Source of the DNA: Bradyrhizobium sp. ISRA430
GTDB taxonomy: Bacteria; Pseudomonadota; Alphaproteobacteria; Rhizobiales; Xanthobacteraceae
Direction of reading: 5' to 3'
Length of the DNA stretch: 64,000 nucleotides
Assembly (NCBI RefSeq): GCF_029909975.1
Contig: NZ_CP094516.1
Location: 2,418,001-2,482,000, forward strand
Shown: one piece after another, positions 54,527 to 62,941 of the stretch
Layout: every line of letters begins with the position of its first letter
How positions within the stretch are numbered: position 1 is the stretch's first letter
Program-made: the position numbers and the translations under genes
Notes under the pieces: generated by a model
Told to the model about the DNA's origin: nothing
The model's input: only the letters and a program-made list of their open reading frames with translations
The model's database searches: none

Positions 54527-55534
54527 CTATTCGATCACTTCGTCAGCCAGCGCCAGCAAGTTTGAGGGAGCCTTGATCCCGAGTTGTCTTGCTGTCTTGA
54601 GATTGATCACCAACCAGAACTTGCTGGCCTGTTCGATCGGCAGATCACCGGGATTTGCACCTCGGATGATTTTGGCGGCATAGGCCCCTGCGCGCCGAAA
54701 ACCATCTACCGCATCACTGGAATACGTCAGGAGCAGACCGGCTCGCGCCCAATCGGGATAAGGGCCAAACGTAGGCTTACCCGTCGCCAGAATACGGGGC
54801 ATAACGACGGAGATTTTATAAGTCAGAACCGGATCGCCAGACACGTAGAATGCTTCGACGCCGTCACCCAAAGCCTTCGTAAGGACCGCTTCGAGATCGT
54901 CGAGAGTGGGCTTGATCTCATAACTGTCAAAGCTGATTCCCAATTGCGCTGTGACCTTGCGCAACGCTGCTTCTTCGGAGGTCTCGAGACGCGCCAGGCC
55001 GTAATCCGCAACTCCGATCATGCCAATTCGCCGGATGTCCGGGACGAGATCCCTGAAAAAGCCAAGGCGCTTTGCGGTCAGACTCTCCTCCCCGCCGACT
55101 GCGTTCATCACGTTACCAGTGGCTGTACCGCCCGGCCTCGTGTAACTCTCTGCAAGTCCGACCGCGATCGGGTCAATGGCCATGGCGGTGAATACCAGCG
55201 GAGCGTCGGGTCGCAAGCTATGCACAGTCGCAACCGCATGGGCGGCGGCCACGAACACCCGAGGCTGCAACGCATCCAGTTCTTGGGCGAGCCGAGGCAG
55301 TTGTGAAAGATCGCCACTCGCGAAGCGTGCCTCAAGGAAATAGTCGCGGCCCTCGACCATCCCTTCGTCCTTCAGGCCCCCACGCACTGCCGCCACTCTT
55401 GGCTTGAAGAGTTCTTCAGTGCCTGGAAACAGCACCGCCACCAGCGGCAGCTTCGTGTCCCTTTGAGCCCACGCCCGCATCGGCCACGCCATGGCCGCGC
55501 TTCCCGCCGCTTGCAAAAACGCCCGTCGCCTCAT
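54527..55534 (-). CDS. ABC transporter substrate-binding protein, TrpX/ABC_sub_bind type
   Basis: A 335-residue periplasmic binding protein. The N-terminus is MRRRAFLQAAGSAAMAWPMRAWA, a twin-arginine-like or Sec signal. The mature part has the ABC_sub_bind fold (LPLVAVLFPGTEELFKPRVAAVRGGL, RVFVAAAHAVATVHSLRPDAPLVFTAMAIDPIAVGLAESYTRPGGTATG). This family is greatly expanded in Bradyrhizobium and is often found without permease genes, as here. Ligand unknown. Confidence 0.9.
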   Translation of the reverse strand: MRRRAFLQAAGSAAMAWPMRAWAQRDTKLPLVAVLFPGTEELFKPRVAAVRGGLKDEGMVEGRDYFLEARFASGDLSQLPRLAQELDALQPRVFVAAAHAVATVHSLRPDAPLVFTAMAIDPIAVGLAESYTRPGGTATGNVMNAVGGEESLTAKRLGFFRDLVPDIRRIGMIGVADYGLARLETSEEAALRKVTAQLGISFDSYEIKPTLDDLEAVLTKALGDGVEAFYVSGDPVLTYKISVVMPRILATGKPTFGPYPDWARAGLLLTYSSDAVDGFRRAGAYAAKIIRGANPGDLPIEQASKFWLVINLKTARQLGIKAPSNLLALADEVIE

Positions 55535-55924
55535 GTATTGCCCCGGCGTTTCGTTCAGTTCGACCCAGCTATCAAACCACGAGGACTATCGGCCTGCCAG
55601 CACCGTTTCGGCAGGAAGCCTCAGTCGGCAATGTCTGGGTTGGGTCAAGGCGAAGTGCGCGACTGCCAAGGTAAGGCAGAAACGCGATCGCGCGAGATAG
55701 AAATCTTCTTCCAGAATTTGCGTCGGATGCCCGCGCCAAGGCGAGCTAGTCCCTCTCCCCCCTCTTACGGGGTCGCGACGAGCTTCGCTCGCGCTGAAAG
55801 TGAGGGGCTGCTTCTGCGATCTCGGCGCCGGCGACTCGTGGAGACTCCCCATCACCCGGATTGCATCTTCGGTGCAATCCGGCCTCTCCCCGCAAGCGGG
55901 CAGAGGCGAAGGACAGCCGGCACC
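55535..55924. repeat. Repeat-rich intergenic region
   Basis: About 390 bp without a supported gene. It contains hairpins CCGGATTGCA/TGCAATCCGG (about 55857-55882) and CCTCTCCCCGC/GCGGGCAGAGG (55883-55907), plus a CCCTCTCC-rich part near 55750. It resembles another common Bradyrhizobium intergenic repeat. Confidence 0.65.
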
Positions 55925-57142
55925 CTACCCCGCCATCACGCCGCCGCGCCTGATCAGCTCCTTGCCGATCGCGGCGAGGTGCACCTGATCGGGGCCATCG
56001 CCGATGCGGATGAAGCGGGCGTAGACGTAGGCGCGCGCCAGGAAAGTGTCCTGCGACACGCCGGCGGCGCCGTGGATCTGGATGGCGCGGTCGATCACGC
56101 GCGCGGCCATGCTCGGCACTACGATCTTGGCCGCGGCGATCAGGTCGCGTGCGGCCTTGTTGCCCTCGCGATCCATCTTGTCGGCGGCCTGCAGCGTGAG
56201 CAGCCGGGCCTGTGCGATCTCGCAGAAGGAGTGCGCGATGTCCTCACGCACCGAGCCCTGCTCGGCGAGCGGCTTGCCGAAGGCGACGCGCGAGGCCGCC
56301 CGCTGGCACATCAATTCCAGCGCGCGCTGGGCGCAGCCGATCAGCCGCATGCAATGGTGGATCCGGCCCGGCCCAAGCCGGCCCTGCGCGATCTCGAAGC
56401 CACGGCCCTCGCCAAGCAAAATGTTCTCGGCCGGCACGCGGACGTTGTCATAGACGATCTCGGGATGGCCGACGGGCGCATCATCATAGCCGAAAGTGAG
56501 CATGTCGCGCACGATGCGCACGCCCGGCGTCGCCTTCGGCACCAGGATCATGGATTGCTGGCGATGGCGGTCCGGGTGATCGGGCGCGGTCTTGCCCATC
56601 ACGATCAGGATCTCGCAATCCTCGTTCATCGCGCCGGAGGTGAACCATTTGCGCCCGTTGATGACGTAGTCGTCGCCGTCGCGCCGGATCTCGCACTGGA
56701 TGTTGGTGGCATCGCTGGAGGCGACCTGCGGCTCGGTCATCGAGAAGCCGGAGCGGATGCGCCCCTCCAGGAGCGGCTTGAGCCAACGCTGCTGCTGCGC
56801 TCGCGTGCCGTAATGGCTAAGCACTTCCATGTTGCCGACATCGGGCGCCGAGCAGTTGAAGACCTCGGGCGCCCAGAGGATGCGGCCCATGATCTCCTTC
56901 ACCGGGGCATATTCGAGATTGGTAAGCCCTGGGCCATGCTCGCCCGACAAGAACAGGTTCCAGAGCCCCTGCTCGCGCGCCAGCCGCTTGAGGTCCTGCA
57001 GGACGGGCGGCGTCCGGTAGCGCGCGGCCTCTGGCCTCACCTGCTCGTAATAGAGCTCCTCGACCGGCTCGACATGCTGGCGCATGAAGTGGCGGACGCG
57101 CTCCTGGAGCTCCAGCGAACGTTCGGAGTGTTGAAAGTCCAT
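55925..57142 (-). CDS. Acyl-CoA dehydrogenase
   Basis: A 405-residue FAD-dependent acyl-CoA dehydrogenase of the ACAD10/11-like class. Visible motifs are [16 protein letters not shown] (FAD and substrate loop), [39 protein letters not shown], and a C-terminal [36 protein letters not shown]. The chain length and type of acyl-CoA are unknown. The gene sits 27 bp after a branched-chain amino acid type binding protein gene on the same strand. Two decayed copies of its 3' end lie at 51029 and 52717. Confidence 0.94.
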   Translation of the reverse strand: MDFQHSERSLELQERVRHFMRQHVEPVEELYYEQVRPEAARYRTPPVLQDLKRLAREQGLWNLFLSGEHGPGLTNLEYAPVKEIMGRILWAPEVFNCSAPDVGNMEVLSHYGTRAQQQRWLKPLLEGRIRSGFSMTEPQVASSDATNIQCEIRRDGDDYVINGRKWFTSGAMNEDCEILIVMGKTAPDHPDRHRQQSMILVPKATPGVRIVRDMLTFGYDDAPVGHPEIVYDNVRVPAENILLGEGRGFEIAQGRLGPGRIHHCMRLIGCAQRALELMCQRAASRVAFGKPLAEQGSVREDIAHSFCEIAQARLLTLQAADKMDREGNKAARDLIAAAKIVVPSMAARVIDRAIQIHGAAGVSQDTFLARAYVYARFIRIGDGPDQVHLAAIGKELIRRGGVMAG

Positions 57143-57169
57143 GTGTCCTCCCGTGCGCCGGTCCGCCCG

Positions 57170-58381
57170 TCACGTGCCGCGCAACAGCTCGCTCGCCACG
57201 ATCCAGTCATTGCCGTCGAACTGGAGCATATAGCCGTCCTTGATCGGGCGGAAATCCTGCGGCGTGGTGTTGAGCGTGATGCCGGGCATCAAGAGCGACA
57301 GCGGCACGCTTCTGAGGTTCGCCGCCTGCGCCATGATGTTCTCGCGCGTCAGATTGTCCTTGCACTGCCTGAGCACGACCACCAGCGCCTCGGCGACGGT
57401 GTAGCCGTAGAGGCCGGCGACATTGTTGACATCCGCATTGGGCAGGCGACGCTTCATGAAGTCGATATAGGCCGACATCGCCGGATCGTCCTTCGGCTCG
57501 GCCACGAACGGCTTCAGCGAGCCGAGCGACAGCACGCCCTTGCCCGCATCGAGGCCCGCCGGCACCATCACGGTCGCCTTGTTGGCACAGCCGCTGGCGA
57601 GGAAGCGCTGCGGCTGCCAGCCGACCTCGTGGGCTTTGCGGATCGCCTGCGCGCAAGCTCGCGGCGTCACCGAATAGATCATGAAGACGTCCGCCTTGGT
57701 ATTGGCGAGCGTCAGCACCTGGGAATCGACGGTCGGGTCAGTGACCTCGAAGCTCGAGGCCATCGCGATCGCCTTGTCGGCATCGGCGCCGAGTGCTTCC
57801 TTGATACCGCGAAGATATTCCTTGCCGGCATCGTCGTTCTGATAGAGCACCGCGAAGCGCGCATTCGGGTTCTTGGCGCGGGCGTAGGCGACGTCGATCG
57901 CGGCCTCGCTGGTGTAGTTCGGCGCCCAAGGCAGCGCCATCGACCACGGCATGTTGACGGGATCGTTCCACTTCGAGGCCGAGCTGATCAAAAAGAGCTG
58001 CGGCACTTTGTTGCTGTTGAGATATTTCGCGATCGCCGAGCTCGGCGCCGTGCCCATGGTCGCAAAAATGAAGGCGACGCCATCGCCCTCGACCAGCCGC
58101 CGGGCCGCTTCCATGGTCTTGGGCGGAGAGAACGCATCGTCGAGCGAGAGCAGATTGAGCTTGCGGCCGTTGACGCCGCCCTTCTCGTTGACCTCGTCGA
58201 AATAGGCCGCAATGACCTTGCCGGTGATGCTGAGCGGCGAAGCCGGCCCGCTATAGGGCATGGTGTTGCCGATCTTGATCTCGGTGTCGCTGACGCCGGG
58301 ACCGTAGGATTTCTGCGCGGAAGCGGGCGCGGACAGAGAGGCGGCAGCAAGCGCTGCGGCCAGGGCCAAAGCGGCTTTCAT
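57170..58381 (-). CDS. ABC transporter substrate-binding protein, LivK type
   Basis: A 403-residue periplasmic binding protein of the branched-chain amino acid family. The signal peptide is MKAALALAAALAAASLSAPASAQ. The mature start YGPGVSDTEIKIGNTMPYSGP is typical, and the protein shows GGVNGRKLNLLSLDDAFSPPKTMEAARRLVE. The ATG at 58381 has GGGGAG upstream. Many family members bind carboxylates or aromatic compounds; coupling to an acyl-CoA dehydrogenase suggests an organic acid, by inference. Permease and ATPase genes are not in the window. Confidence 0.93.
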   Translation of the reverse strand: MKAALALAAALAAASLSAPASAQKSYGPGVSDTEIKIGNTMPYSGPASPLSITGKVIAAYFDEVNEKGGVNGRKLNLLSLDDAFSPPKTMEAARRLVEGDGVAFIFATMGTAPSSAIAKYLNSNKVPQLFLISSASKWNDPVNMPWSMALPWAPNYTSEAAIDVAYARAKNPNARFAVLYQNDDAGKEYLRGIKEALGADADKAIAMASSFEVTDPTVDSQVLTLANTKADVFMIYSVTPRACAQAIRKAHEVGWQPQRFLASGCANKATVMVPAGLDAGKGVLSLGSLKPFVAEPKDDPAMSAYIDFMKRRLPNADVNNVAGLYGYTVAEALVVVLRQCKDNLTRENIMAQAANLRSVPLSLLMPGITLNTTPQDFRPIKDGYMLQFDGNDWIVASELLRGT

Positions 58382-58502
58382 GGTTTCTCCCCAGTGATTT
58401 GTCACCCGCGCGACGCGGCGAGGCGAACGCGAGGCGTGCTGCTTTTGTCAGCGCGCCAGATCACCGGAGATCCACAACACGGTCTTGCGTCGAGTTGCTG
58501 GT

Positions 58503-58724
58503 TTATCCGCCTCGCTTCGAGCGTGCGTAAGAGCGCCGCAGCAGGGCAAAGAGGCTGCCGCCCGTCGCCGCGCCGAGCAGATACACCACCAGGGTCTGGA
58601 GCGCGAGCGGCAGGCTGATGTTCATCTTGAAGAAGGAGATCGTCACCGTCTCGAAATTCTGCGCGGCAAAGATCAACGTCGCCGCGGCGAACAGCACGAT
58701 GACGGCGAGATGAAACCAGCGCAT
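58503..58724 (-). CDS. LapA-domain (DUF1049) small membrane protein
   Basis: A 73-residue inner-membrane protein with two hydrophobic spans (HLAVIVLFAAATLIFAAQN and LALQTLVVYLLGAATGGSLFALL) around the FETVTISFF turn typical of the LapA/DUF1049 family. In E. coli LapA takes part in control of lipopolysaccharide synthesis. A basic tail follows (RRSYARSKRGG). A GTG just before the ATG at 58724 is an alternative start. It is 26 bp after the hdeD-like gene on the same strand. Confidence 0.85.
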   Translation of the reverse strand: MRWFHLAVIVLFAAATLIFAAQNFETVTISFFKMNISLPLALQTLVVYLLGAATGGSLFALLRRSYARSKRGG

Positions 58725-58749
58725 CACGATCCCACTCCGGCGGCGCGGC

Positions 58750-59325
58750 CTAGTGCCGATGCCGCAGGCTGAAGCCCAGGCTGACCCAGCCGGCGCCCGC
58801 CATGATCAGGTCGATGCCGAGGAACAGGCCGAGGATGTAGACGCTGTTCACCGGCCAGCGCGCCACGATCAATAGTCCGAGCAGCAGCGTGATGGCGCCC
58901 GACAGCGCCACCCACACCCACGGGCTTTCCCGCTTCATGCTGAAGGCGAGAAACAACCTGACGGCCCCCGAGGCGATCAGCGATGCGCCCAGGAAGAGAG
59001 TCAGCAGCACGGCCGCGAACAGCGGATTCTCGAAGGTCAGCAAACCGGCGATGACGTAGAGCACGCCGAGCAGGGCCCAGATCAAAAACTTGCCCCAGCT
59101 CTTCAACTGGAACGCGCCGATCACCTCGGTCACGCCGGCGACGATCATCATCGCGCCGACCACGAGCACGCTCGCCACCGTCGCCATCATCACACTGCCG
59201 AGTGCGATGAAGCCGGCGATGAGATAGACGACGCCGAGGGCGACGATCCATCCCCATTTGCCGTGCAGTGCGGCGATGCCGGAGCCCAAGCCTAGATTTT
59301 GAGACGTATCCGAAGCAGTTGTCAT
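58750..59325 (-). CDS. HdeD-family membrane protein
   Basis: A 191-residue inner-membrane protein with six predicted spans in the DUF308/HdeD arrangement (WIVALGVVYLIAGFIALGSV, VASVLVVGAMMIVAGVTEVIGAFQ, FLIWALLGVLYVIAGLLTFENPL, LFLGASLIASGAVRLFLAF, LSGAITLLLGLLIVARWP, GLFLGIDLIMAGAGWVSLGF). HdeD helps acid resistance in E. coli; the role here is unproven. The start is placed at the ATG at 59325 (MTTASDTSQNLG). An FNR/FixK-type box lies about 106 bp upstream. Confidence 0.9.
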   Translation of the reverse strand: MTTASDTSQNLGLGSGIAALHGKWGWIVALGVVYLIAGFIALGSVMMATVASVLVVGAMMIVAGVTEVIGAFQLKSWGKFLIWALLGVLYVIAGLLTFENPLFAAVLLTLFLGASLIASGAVRLFLAFSMKRESPWVWVALSGAITLLLGLLIVARWPVNSVYILGLFLGIDLIMAGAGWVSLGFSLRHRH

Positions 59326-59424
59326 CACAGCCACTCCCGCATGCGAAGCCCGGAGGCACACGCCAGGATAGCACGGACCGTGCCGGGACAACAGCCAGAA
59401 GAACAGCCCCCCGGCCGCGCGACA

Positions 59425-59438
59425 TTGACGCAAATCAA
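59425..59438. promoter_or_regulatory. FNR/FixK-type box TTGACGCAAATCAA
   Basis: A TTGA-N6-TCAA palindrome. Centred about 106 bp upstream of the hdeD-like ATG at 59325 (minus strand), the same spacing as the box before the small secreted gene at 52464. Confidence 0.65.
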
Positions 59439-59469
59439 CATCAAATGGACGCCTTAGACTTACTGTTCA

Positions 59470-59577
59470 TCCCTCATGGTGAGGAGCGCGGAACGCGCGT
59501 CTCCGGACGATGCTTTGCTGTCGCCCGCGGCCATCCTTCGAGACGCCCGCTTGTCGCGGGCTCCTCAGGATGAGGTA
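59470..59577. repeat. Palindromic repeat 'CCTCATGGTGAGGAGC...GGCTCCTCAGGATGAGG'
   Basis: Complementary outer parts (CCTCATGGTGAGGAGCGCG near 59473 and GCGGGCTCCTCAGGATGAGG near 59557) with internal stems (for example GGAGACGCG-like and CCGCTTGTCGCGGG). It lies between the divergent hdeD-like promoter and the 3' end of the Rieske oxidoreductase. A widespread Bradyrhizobium type. Confidence 0.7.
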
Positions 59578-59598
59578 AGTCCTTGTCACGCAGTAGGG

Positions 59599-61119
59599 TT
59601 AGCGCGCCCGCTCCATCTCGAGCTCGGACTTGAGACTGTCGAGATCGCGATAAATTGAAGCAACCGCGAGCACGCGACCGCCCTTGCTGTACTTCAAAAG
59701 GCAGTCCTTTCCGGCGATGCTGCCGTCGATTGAGATGTCGTCGAAGCTTTCGGCGTGGCCGACATAGTTGATCGGCACGTCATAATGCTGGGACCAGAAG
59801 AACGGCACGGCGTCGAAGCGCTCGCGCCGGCCGAGCATGTTGCGCGCCGCGGTCTGGCCCTGGCGCTCGGCAACCACCCAGTGCTCGACGCGGATGTTTT
59901 GGCCCGAATGCGGGTCGGGCCAGCGCGCGATGTCGCCGGCGGCGAAGATGCCGGGCGCACTGGTCTCGAGATAGCCGTCCACCGTCAGGCCGCGATCGAT
60001 CGCAAGTCCCGCCTGTTCGGCCAGCGCGAGGCGCGGCCTCACGCCGATCCCGGTCACGACGAGGTCGGCCTCGATGACGCCGCCGCTCTTCAGCGTCGCG
60101 CGCGTGCCGTCGAAACGCACGACCGTGTCGTTGAGGTGGAAATTGACGCCGTTCTCCTCGTGCAACGCGCGAACGAAGTCGCCCATTTCCGGCCCAAGGA
60201 TACGCTCCATCGGCCGCGGCTCCGGCGCAACCACGTGAACCTCGAGCTTGCGCGCCCGCAACGAAGCCGCGACTTCGAGCCCGATGAAGCTGGCGCCGAT
60301 CACCAGCGCACGCTTCGCACTACTGGCGGCCTTGATGATGGCGCGGCTGTCGGCGACGGAGCGCAACGTGTAGACGTGCGGCTGATCGGCGCCCGGGATC
60401 TGCAATGTCACGGGCTCGGCGCCGGTCGCGAGCAGGAGCCGGTCGAACGGCAGCTCGTCGCCATTGCCGAGCGTCACGCTGCGCGCCTTCGGATCGATCG
60501 CGGCAACAGCGGTGTTGAGGCGGAGGTCGATCCCGGCATCCTGATAGTAGTCCTCCGGACGGAGCGGCAGCCAGTCCTCCGGGGCGTTGCCGGCGAGATA
60601 GTCCTTGGAGAGGTTCGGCCGGTCGACCGGCATTGCGCCGTCATGGCTGAGCATGGTGATGCCGCCGGCAAATCCCTCGCGCCGAAGTATCTCAGCCGCT
60701 GCGAAGCCGGCTGCGCCGCCGCCGATGATGACGAACCGGTCCGGAGTTGGCGCCGCGCGATGCGGCGCAGACGGCTGCGGCACCGCGCGTTTGCGCTGCA
60801 TGAGGATCCTGTCCTGATCGCGCGTCACTTCCCACACCGCAAGCGTGTTCAGCGCCGGCGGACGCGTGGCCTCGCCAGTGCGCAAGGAGAAGCAGGCGTG
60901 ATGCCAGGGACACCTGATGGTGTCGCCGACCACCAGTCCTTCGGCCAGCGGACCGTGGTAATGGCTGCAAGCGGGCTCGATTGCAAACACCTCCGCGCCG
61001 ACCTGCACCAGCAGGACATCTTCCTCGCCGACATGGCCGAGCAGCTTGCCGTCCTTGAAGTCGGTCGGCAAAACGCCTTGCGTCAGGTCGGGTCCGCTCG
61101 GCTTCTTCTCCTCGGTCAT
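59599..61119 (-). CDS. Rieske/FAD-dependent NAD(P)H oxidoreductase (AIFM3-like)
   Basis: A 506-residue two-domain protein. Residues 1-105 form a Rieske domain with ligands Cys51, His53, Cys70 and His73 (ACSHYHG, CPWHHAC). The rest is a pyridine nucleotide-disulfide type reductase with FVIIGGGAAGFAAAE (FAD), LVIGASFIGLE (NAD(P)H) and GIFAAGDIARWPD. It may pass electrons to a ferredoxin, an oxygenase or quinones. The ATG at 61119 follows GGGAGACG. It lies 32 bp after folE on the same strand. Confidence 0.92.
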   Translation of the reverse strand: MTEEKKPSGPDLTQGVLPTDFKDGKLLGHVGEEDVLLVQVGAEVFAIEPACSHYHGPLAEGLVVGDTIRCPWHHACFSLRTGEATRPPALNTLAVWEVTRDQDRILMQRKRAVPQPSAPHRAAPTPDRFVIIGGGAAGFAAAEILRREGFAGGITMLSHDGAMPVDRPNLSKDYLAGNAPEDWLPLRPEDYYQDAGIDLRLNTAVAAIDPKARSVTLGNGDELPFDRLLLATGAEPVTLQIPGADQPHVYTLRSVADSRAIIKAASSAKRALVIGASFIGLEVAASLRARKLEVHVVAPEPRPMERILGPEMGDFVRALHEENGVNFHLNDTVVRFDGTRATLKSGGVIEADLVVTGIGVRPRLALAEQAGLAIDRGLTVDGYLETSAPGIFAAGDIARWPDPHSGQNIRVEHWVVAERQGQTAARNMLGRRERFDAVPFFWSQHYDVPINYVGHAESFDDISIDGSIAGKDCLLKYSKGGRVLAVASIYRDLDSLKSELEMERAR

Positions 61120-61151
61120 GGCGTCGTCTCCCTTTGCTATCGCAGCACGGA

Positions 61152-61778
61152 TCACGCATCCGCATTGGCCAAGCCCAGCAACTCCTGGCGCGTCAGCGCA
61201 TTATCGCGGAACACACCCAGCATGCGGCTGGTAACGAGATCGGTCCCGGGCTTGTGCGTGCCGCGCGTGGTCATGCAGTGATGCGTCGCCTTGATGATGA
61301 CGCCGACGCCTTCAGGCTTTAGCGCGTCGTTGATCGTATTGGCGATCTGCGCCGTCATCTTCTCCTGGATCTGGAGGCGCTTGGCATAGATATCCACCAC
61401 CCGCGCGAGCTTGGAGATGCCGACCACGCGCCCTTGCGGAATATAGGCGACCCAGGCGCGGCCTACGATGGGCGCAATGTGGTGCTCGCAATGGCTCTCG
61501 AAGCGAACGCCGCGCAAGACGATCATCTCGTCATAGCCTTCGATCTCCTCGAAGGTCTTTCGCAGGATTTCGGTCGGATCCTGCGCATAGCCGGAAAAAT
61601 ACTCCTCGAAGGCGCGCGCGACCCGATCCGGCGTTTCGCGCAGACCATCGCGCGCGGGATCGTCGCCTGCCCAGCGGATCATGGTCCGGACCGCTTGCTC
61701 GACCTCCGCCCGGCTCGGCCGTTCGCTCGGCGCCTGCGCCACCGCGACACGCTCCATCCTACGCGCGTGTGAAGTCAT
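61152..61778 (-). CDS. folE: GTP cyclohydrolase I
   Basis: A 208-residue FolE that turns GTP into dihydroneopterin triphosphate, the first step to folate and pterins. Zinc and active-site motifs are [36 protein letters not shown] and [14 protein letters not shown]. The ATG at 61778 follows AGAGG. A candidate EcfG promoter lies 48 bp upstream. It is 32 bp before the Rieske oxidoreductase gene, with no other folate gene near. Confidence 0.96.
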   Translation of the reverse strand: MTSHARRMERVAVAQAPSERPSRAEVEQAVRTMIRWAGDDPARDGLRETPDRVARAFEEYFSGYAQDPTEILRKTFEEIEGYDEMIVLRGVRFESHCEHHIAPIVGRAWVAYIPQGRVVGISKLARVVDIYAKRLQIQEKMTAQIANTINDALKPEGVGVIIKATHHCMTTRGTHKPGTDLVTSRMLGVFRDNALTRQELLGLANADA

Positions 61779-61825
61779 GAATAACCTCTCCTCGAATGCT
61801 CCGCACATCTGCGGCCCTCAGCTTG

Positions 61826-61850
61826 GACGGCCGCAATCGGAAAAGGTTCC
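61826..61850 (-). promoter_or_regulatory. Possible EcfG-type promoter upstream of folE
   Basis: Read on the minus strand: GGAAC (61850-61846), 16 bases, then CGTC (61829-61826). One base from GGAAC-N16/17-CGTT, ending 48 bp before the folE ATG. Short motif, so chance is possible. Confidence 0.4.
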
Positions 61851-61935
61851 CGTATTCGCGAAAAATCGGATGGCCGGCAGACCGGCCAGCCGGCGGGACG
61901 AAGAGCCAGGCGCTCTGTGACGTATCCGGAATGGC

Positions 61936-62829
61936 CTAGCGTTCTGCCGCCTTCCGTACGTCGAGCACGGCCTGCGCCCATGCGGCGGGCCGCTCCTGCG
62001 GCAGATTGTGGCCGGCACCAGCGAACACGCGGCGCTCGAAAAAGCCCTCGAACTTGCGCGCATGATGCGCGGTGCCGGGATTGACACCGTCGCTGTCGCC
62101 ATCGATCGCGATCGTCGGTACGCGAATCGGCGGCTGGCCTGCAAGCTTCGCCTCGATCCCGGCATAAGCTGGATCGCCTTCGACCAGCGCGTAGCGGTGG
62201 CGATAGGAGTGGATCACGACGTCGACAAAATCAGGATTGTCGAAGGACAAGGCACTCCGCTCGAACGTGGCATCGTCGAACGCCCATGTGGGCGACCACA
62301 TCGACCAGAGCTGACGGGCAAAGCCGCGGCGATTGCGCTCCAGCGCGCGGCGGCCGCGCTCGTTATGGAAAAGATATTGATACCAGAGCGCGGCCTCCTC
62401 CGGCGGCGAAGCCGGCTCCATCGAACGCGCGATGTTCTGGATGTTGTAGGAATTGCCGGAGACGAGCCCGATCACGCGCTCCGGATAGAGCGCAGAGACC
62501 ACGCAGGCTGCGCGGCCGCCCCAGTCATAGCCGCCAACGACGGCGCGCGCGATTCCAAGGGCATCCATGAAGGCAAGCAGATCTGCGCCGAGCGCCGCCT
62601 GCTCTCCGGAGCGCAGCGTCGTGGCGGAACGGAAACGGGTCGGGCCGTAACCGCGCAAATACGGGACCAGCACGCGCGCCCCCTCTTGCGCGATCAGAGG
62701 CGCGGCCTCGGCATAGGCACTCACGTCGTAGGGGAAACCGTGACCCATGATGCAAGGCCAGCCGCCGGGCGCGCCGAACTCCAGATAGGCGATGTCGAGA
62801 ATGTCGGTGGTGACGGACTTCTGTTGCAT
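61936..62829 (-). CDS. Alpha/beta-hydrolase (epoxide hydrolase-like)
   Basis: A 297-residue hydrolase. The oxyanion region is IMGHGFPYDV, the nucleophile elbow is GGYDWGGRAA (Asp as nucleophile, as in epoxide hydrolases and haloalkane dehalogenases), the acid may be in IDGDSDGV, and the base is His in GAGHNLPQERP. The cap domain lies in between (YNIQNIARSMEP to DVVIHSYRHRYAL). The start is the ATG at 62829; a GTG one codon earlier is possible. Physiological substrate unknown. Confidence 0.9.
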   Translation of the reverse strand: MQQKSVTTDILDIAYLEFGAPGGWPCIMGHGFPYDVSAYAEAAPLIAQEGARVLVPYLRGYGPTRFRSATTLRSGEQAALGADLLAFMDALGIARAVVGGYDWGGRAACVVSALYPERVIGLVSGNSYNIQNIARSMEPASPPEEAALWYQYLFHNERGRRALERNRRGFARQLWSMWSPTWAFDDATFERSALSFDNPDFVDVVIHSYRHRYALVEGDPAYAGIEAKLAGQPPIRVPTIAIDGDSDGVNPGTAHHARKFEGFFERRVFAGAGHNLPQERPAAWAQAVLDVRKAAER

Positions 62830-62855
62830 CACGCACTCACGGATGGCTCGGTGCG

Positions 62856-62937
62856 GTAGCCCGGATGAGCGAAGCGACGTCCGGGATCACGTTCATGCCG
62901 CCAGCCCCCGGATATCGCTTCGCTCATCCGGGCTGCT
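62856..62937. repeat. 'GTAGCCCGGATG' palindromic repeat
   Basis: The left arm (GTAGCCCGGATGAGCGAAGC onward from 62856) and right arm (ending GCTTCGCTCATCCGGGCTGC at about 62937) are complementary with few mismatches. Same family as the elements at 19427 and 34092. It lies between two same-strand genes and runs up to the HD-domain gene stop. Confidence 0.8.
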
Positions 62938-62941
62938 GCAT

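Noticed and set aside
55463..58618. A 1,051-codon open frame on the plus strand
   Set aside because: It is exactly antisense to the acyl-CoA dehydrogenase and the LivK-type binding protein, both with strong family motifs. High GC keeps such antisense frames open; its text is Arg/His/Asp-rich without domain character.
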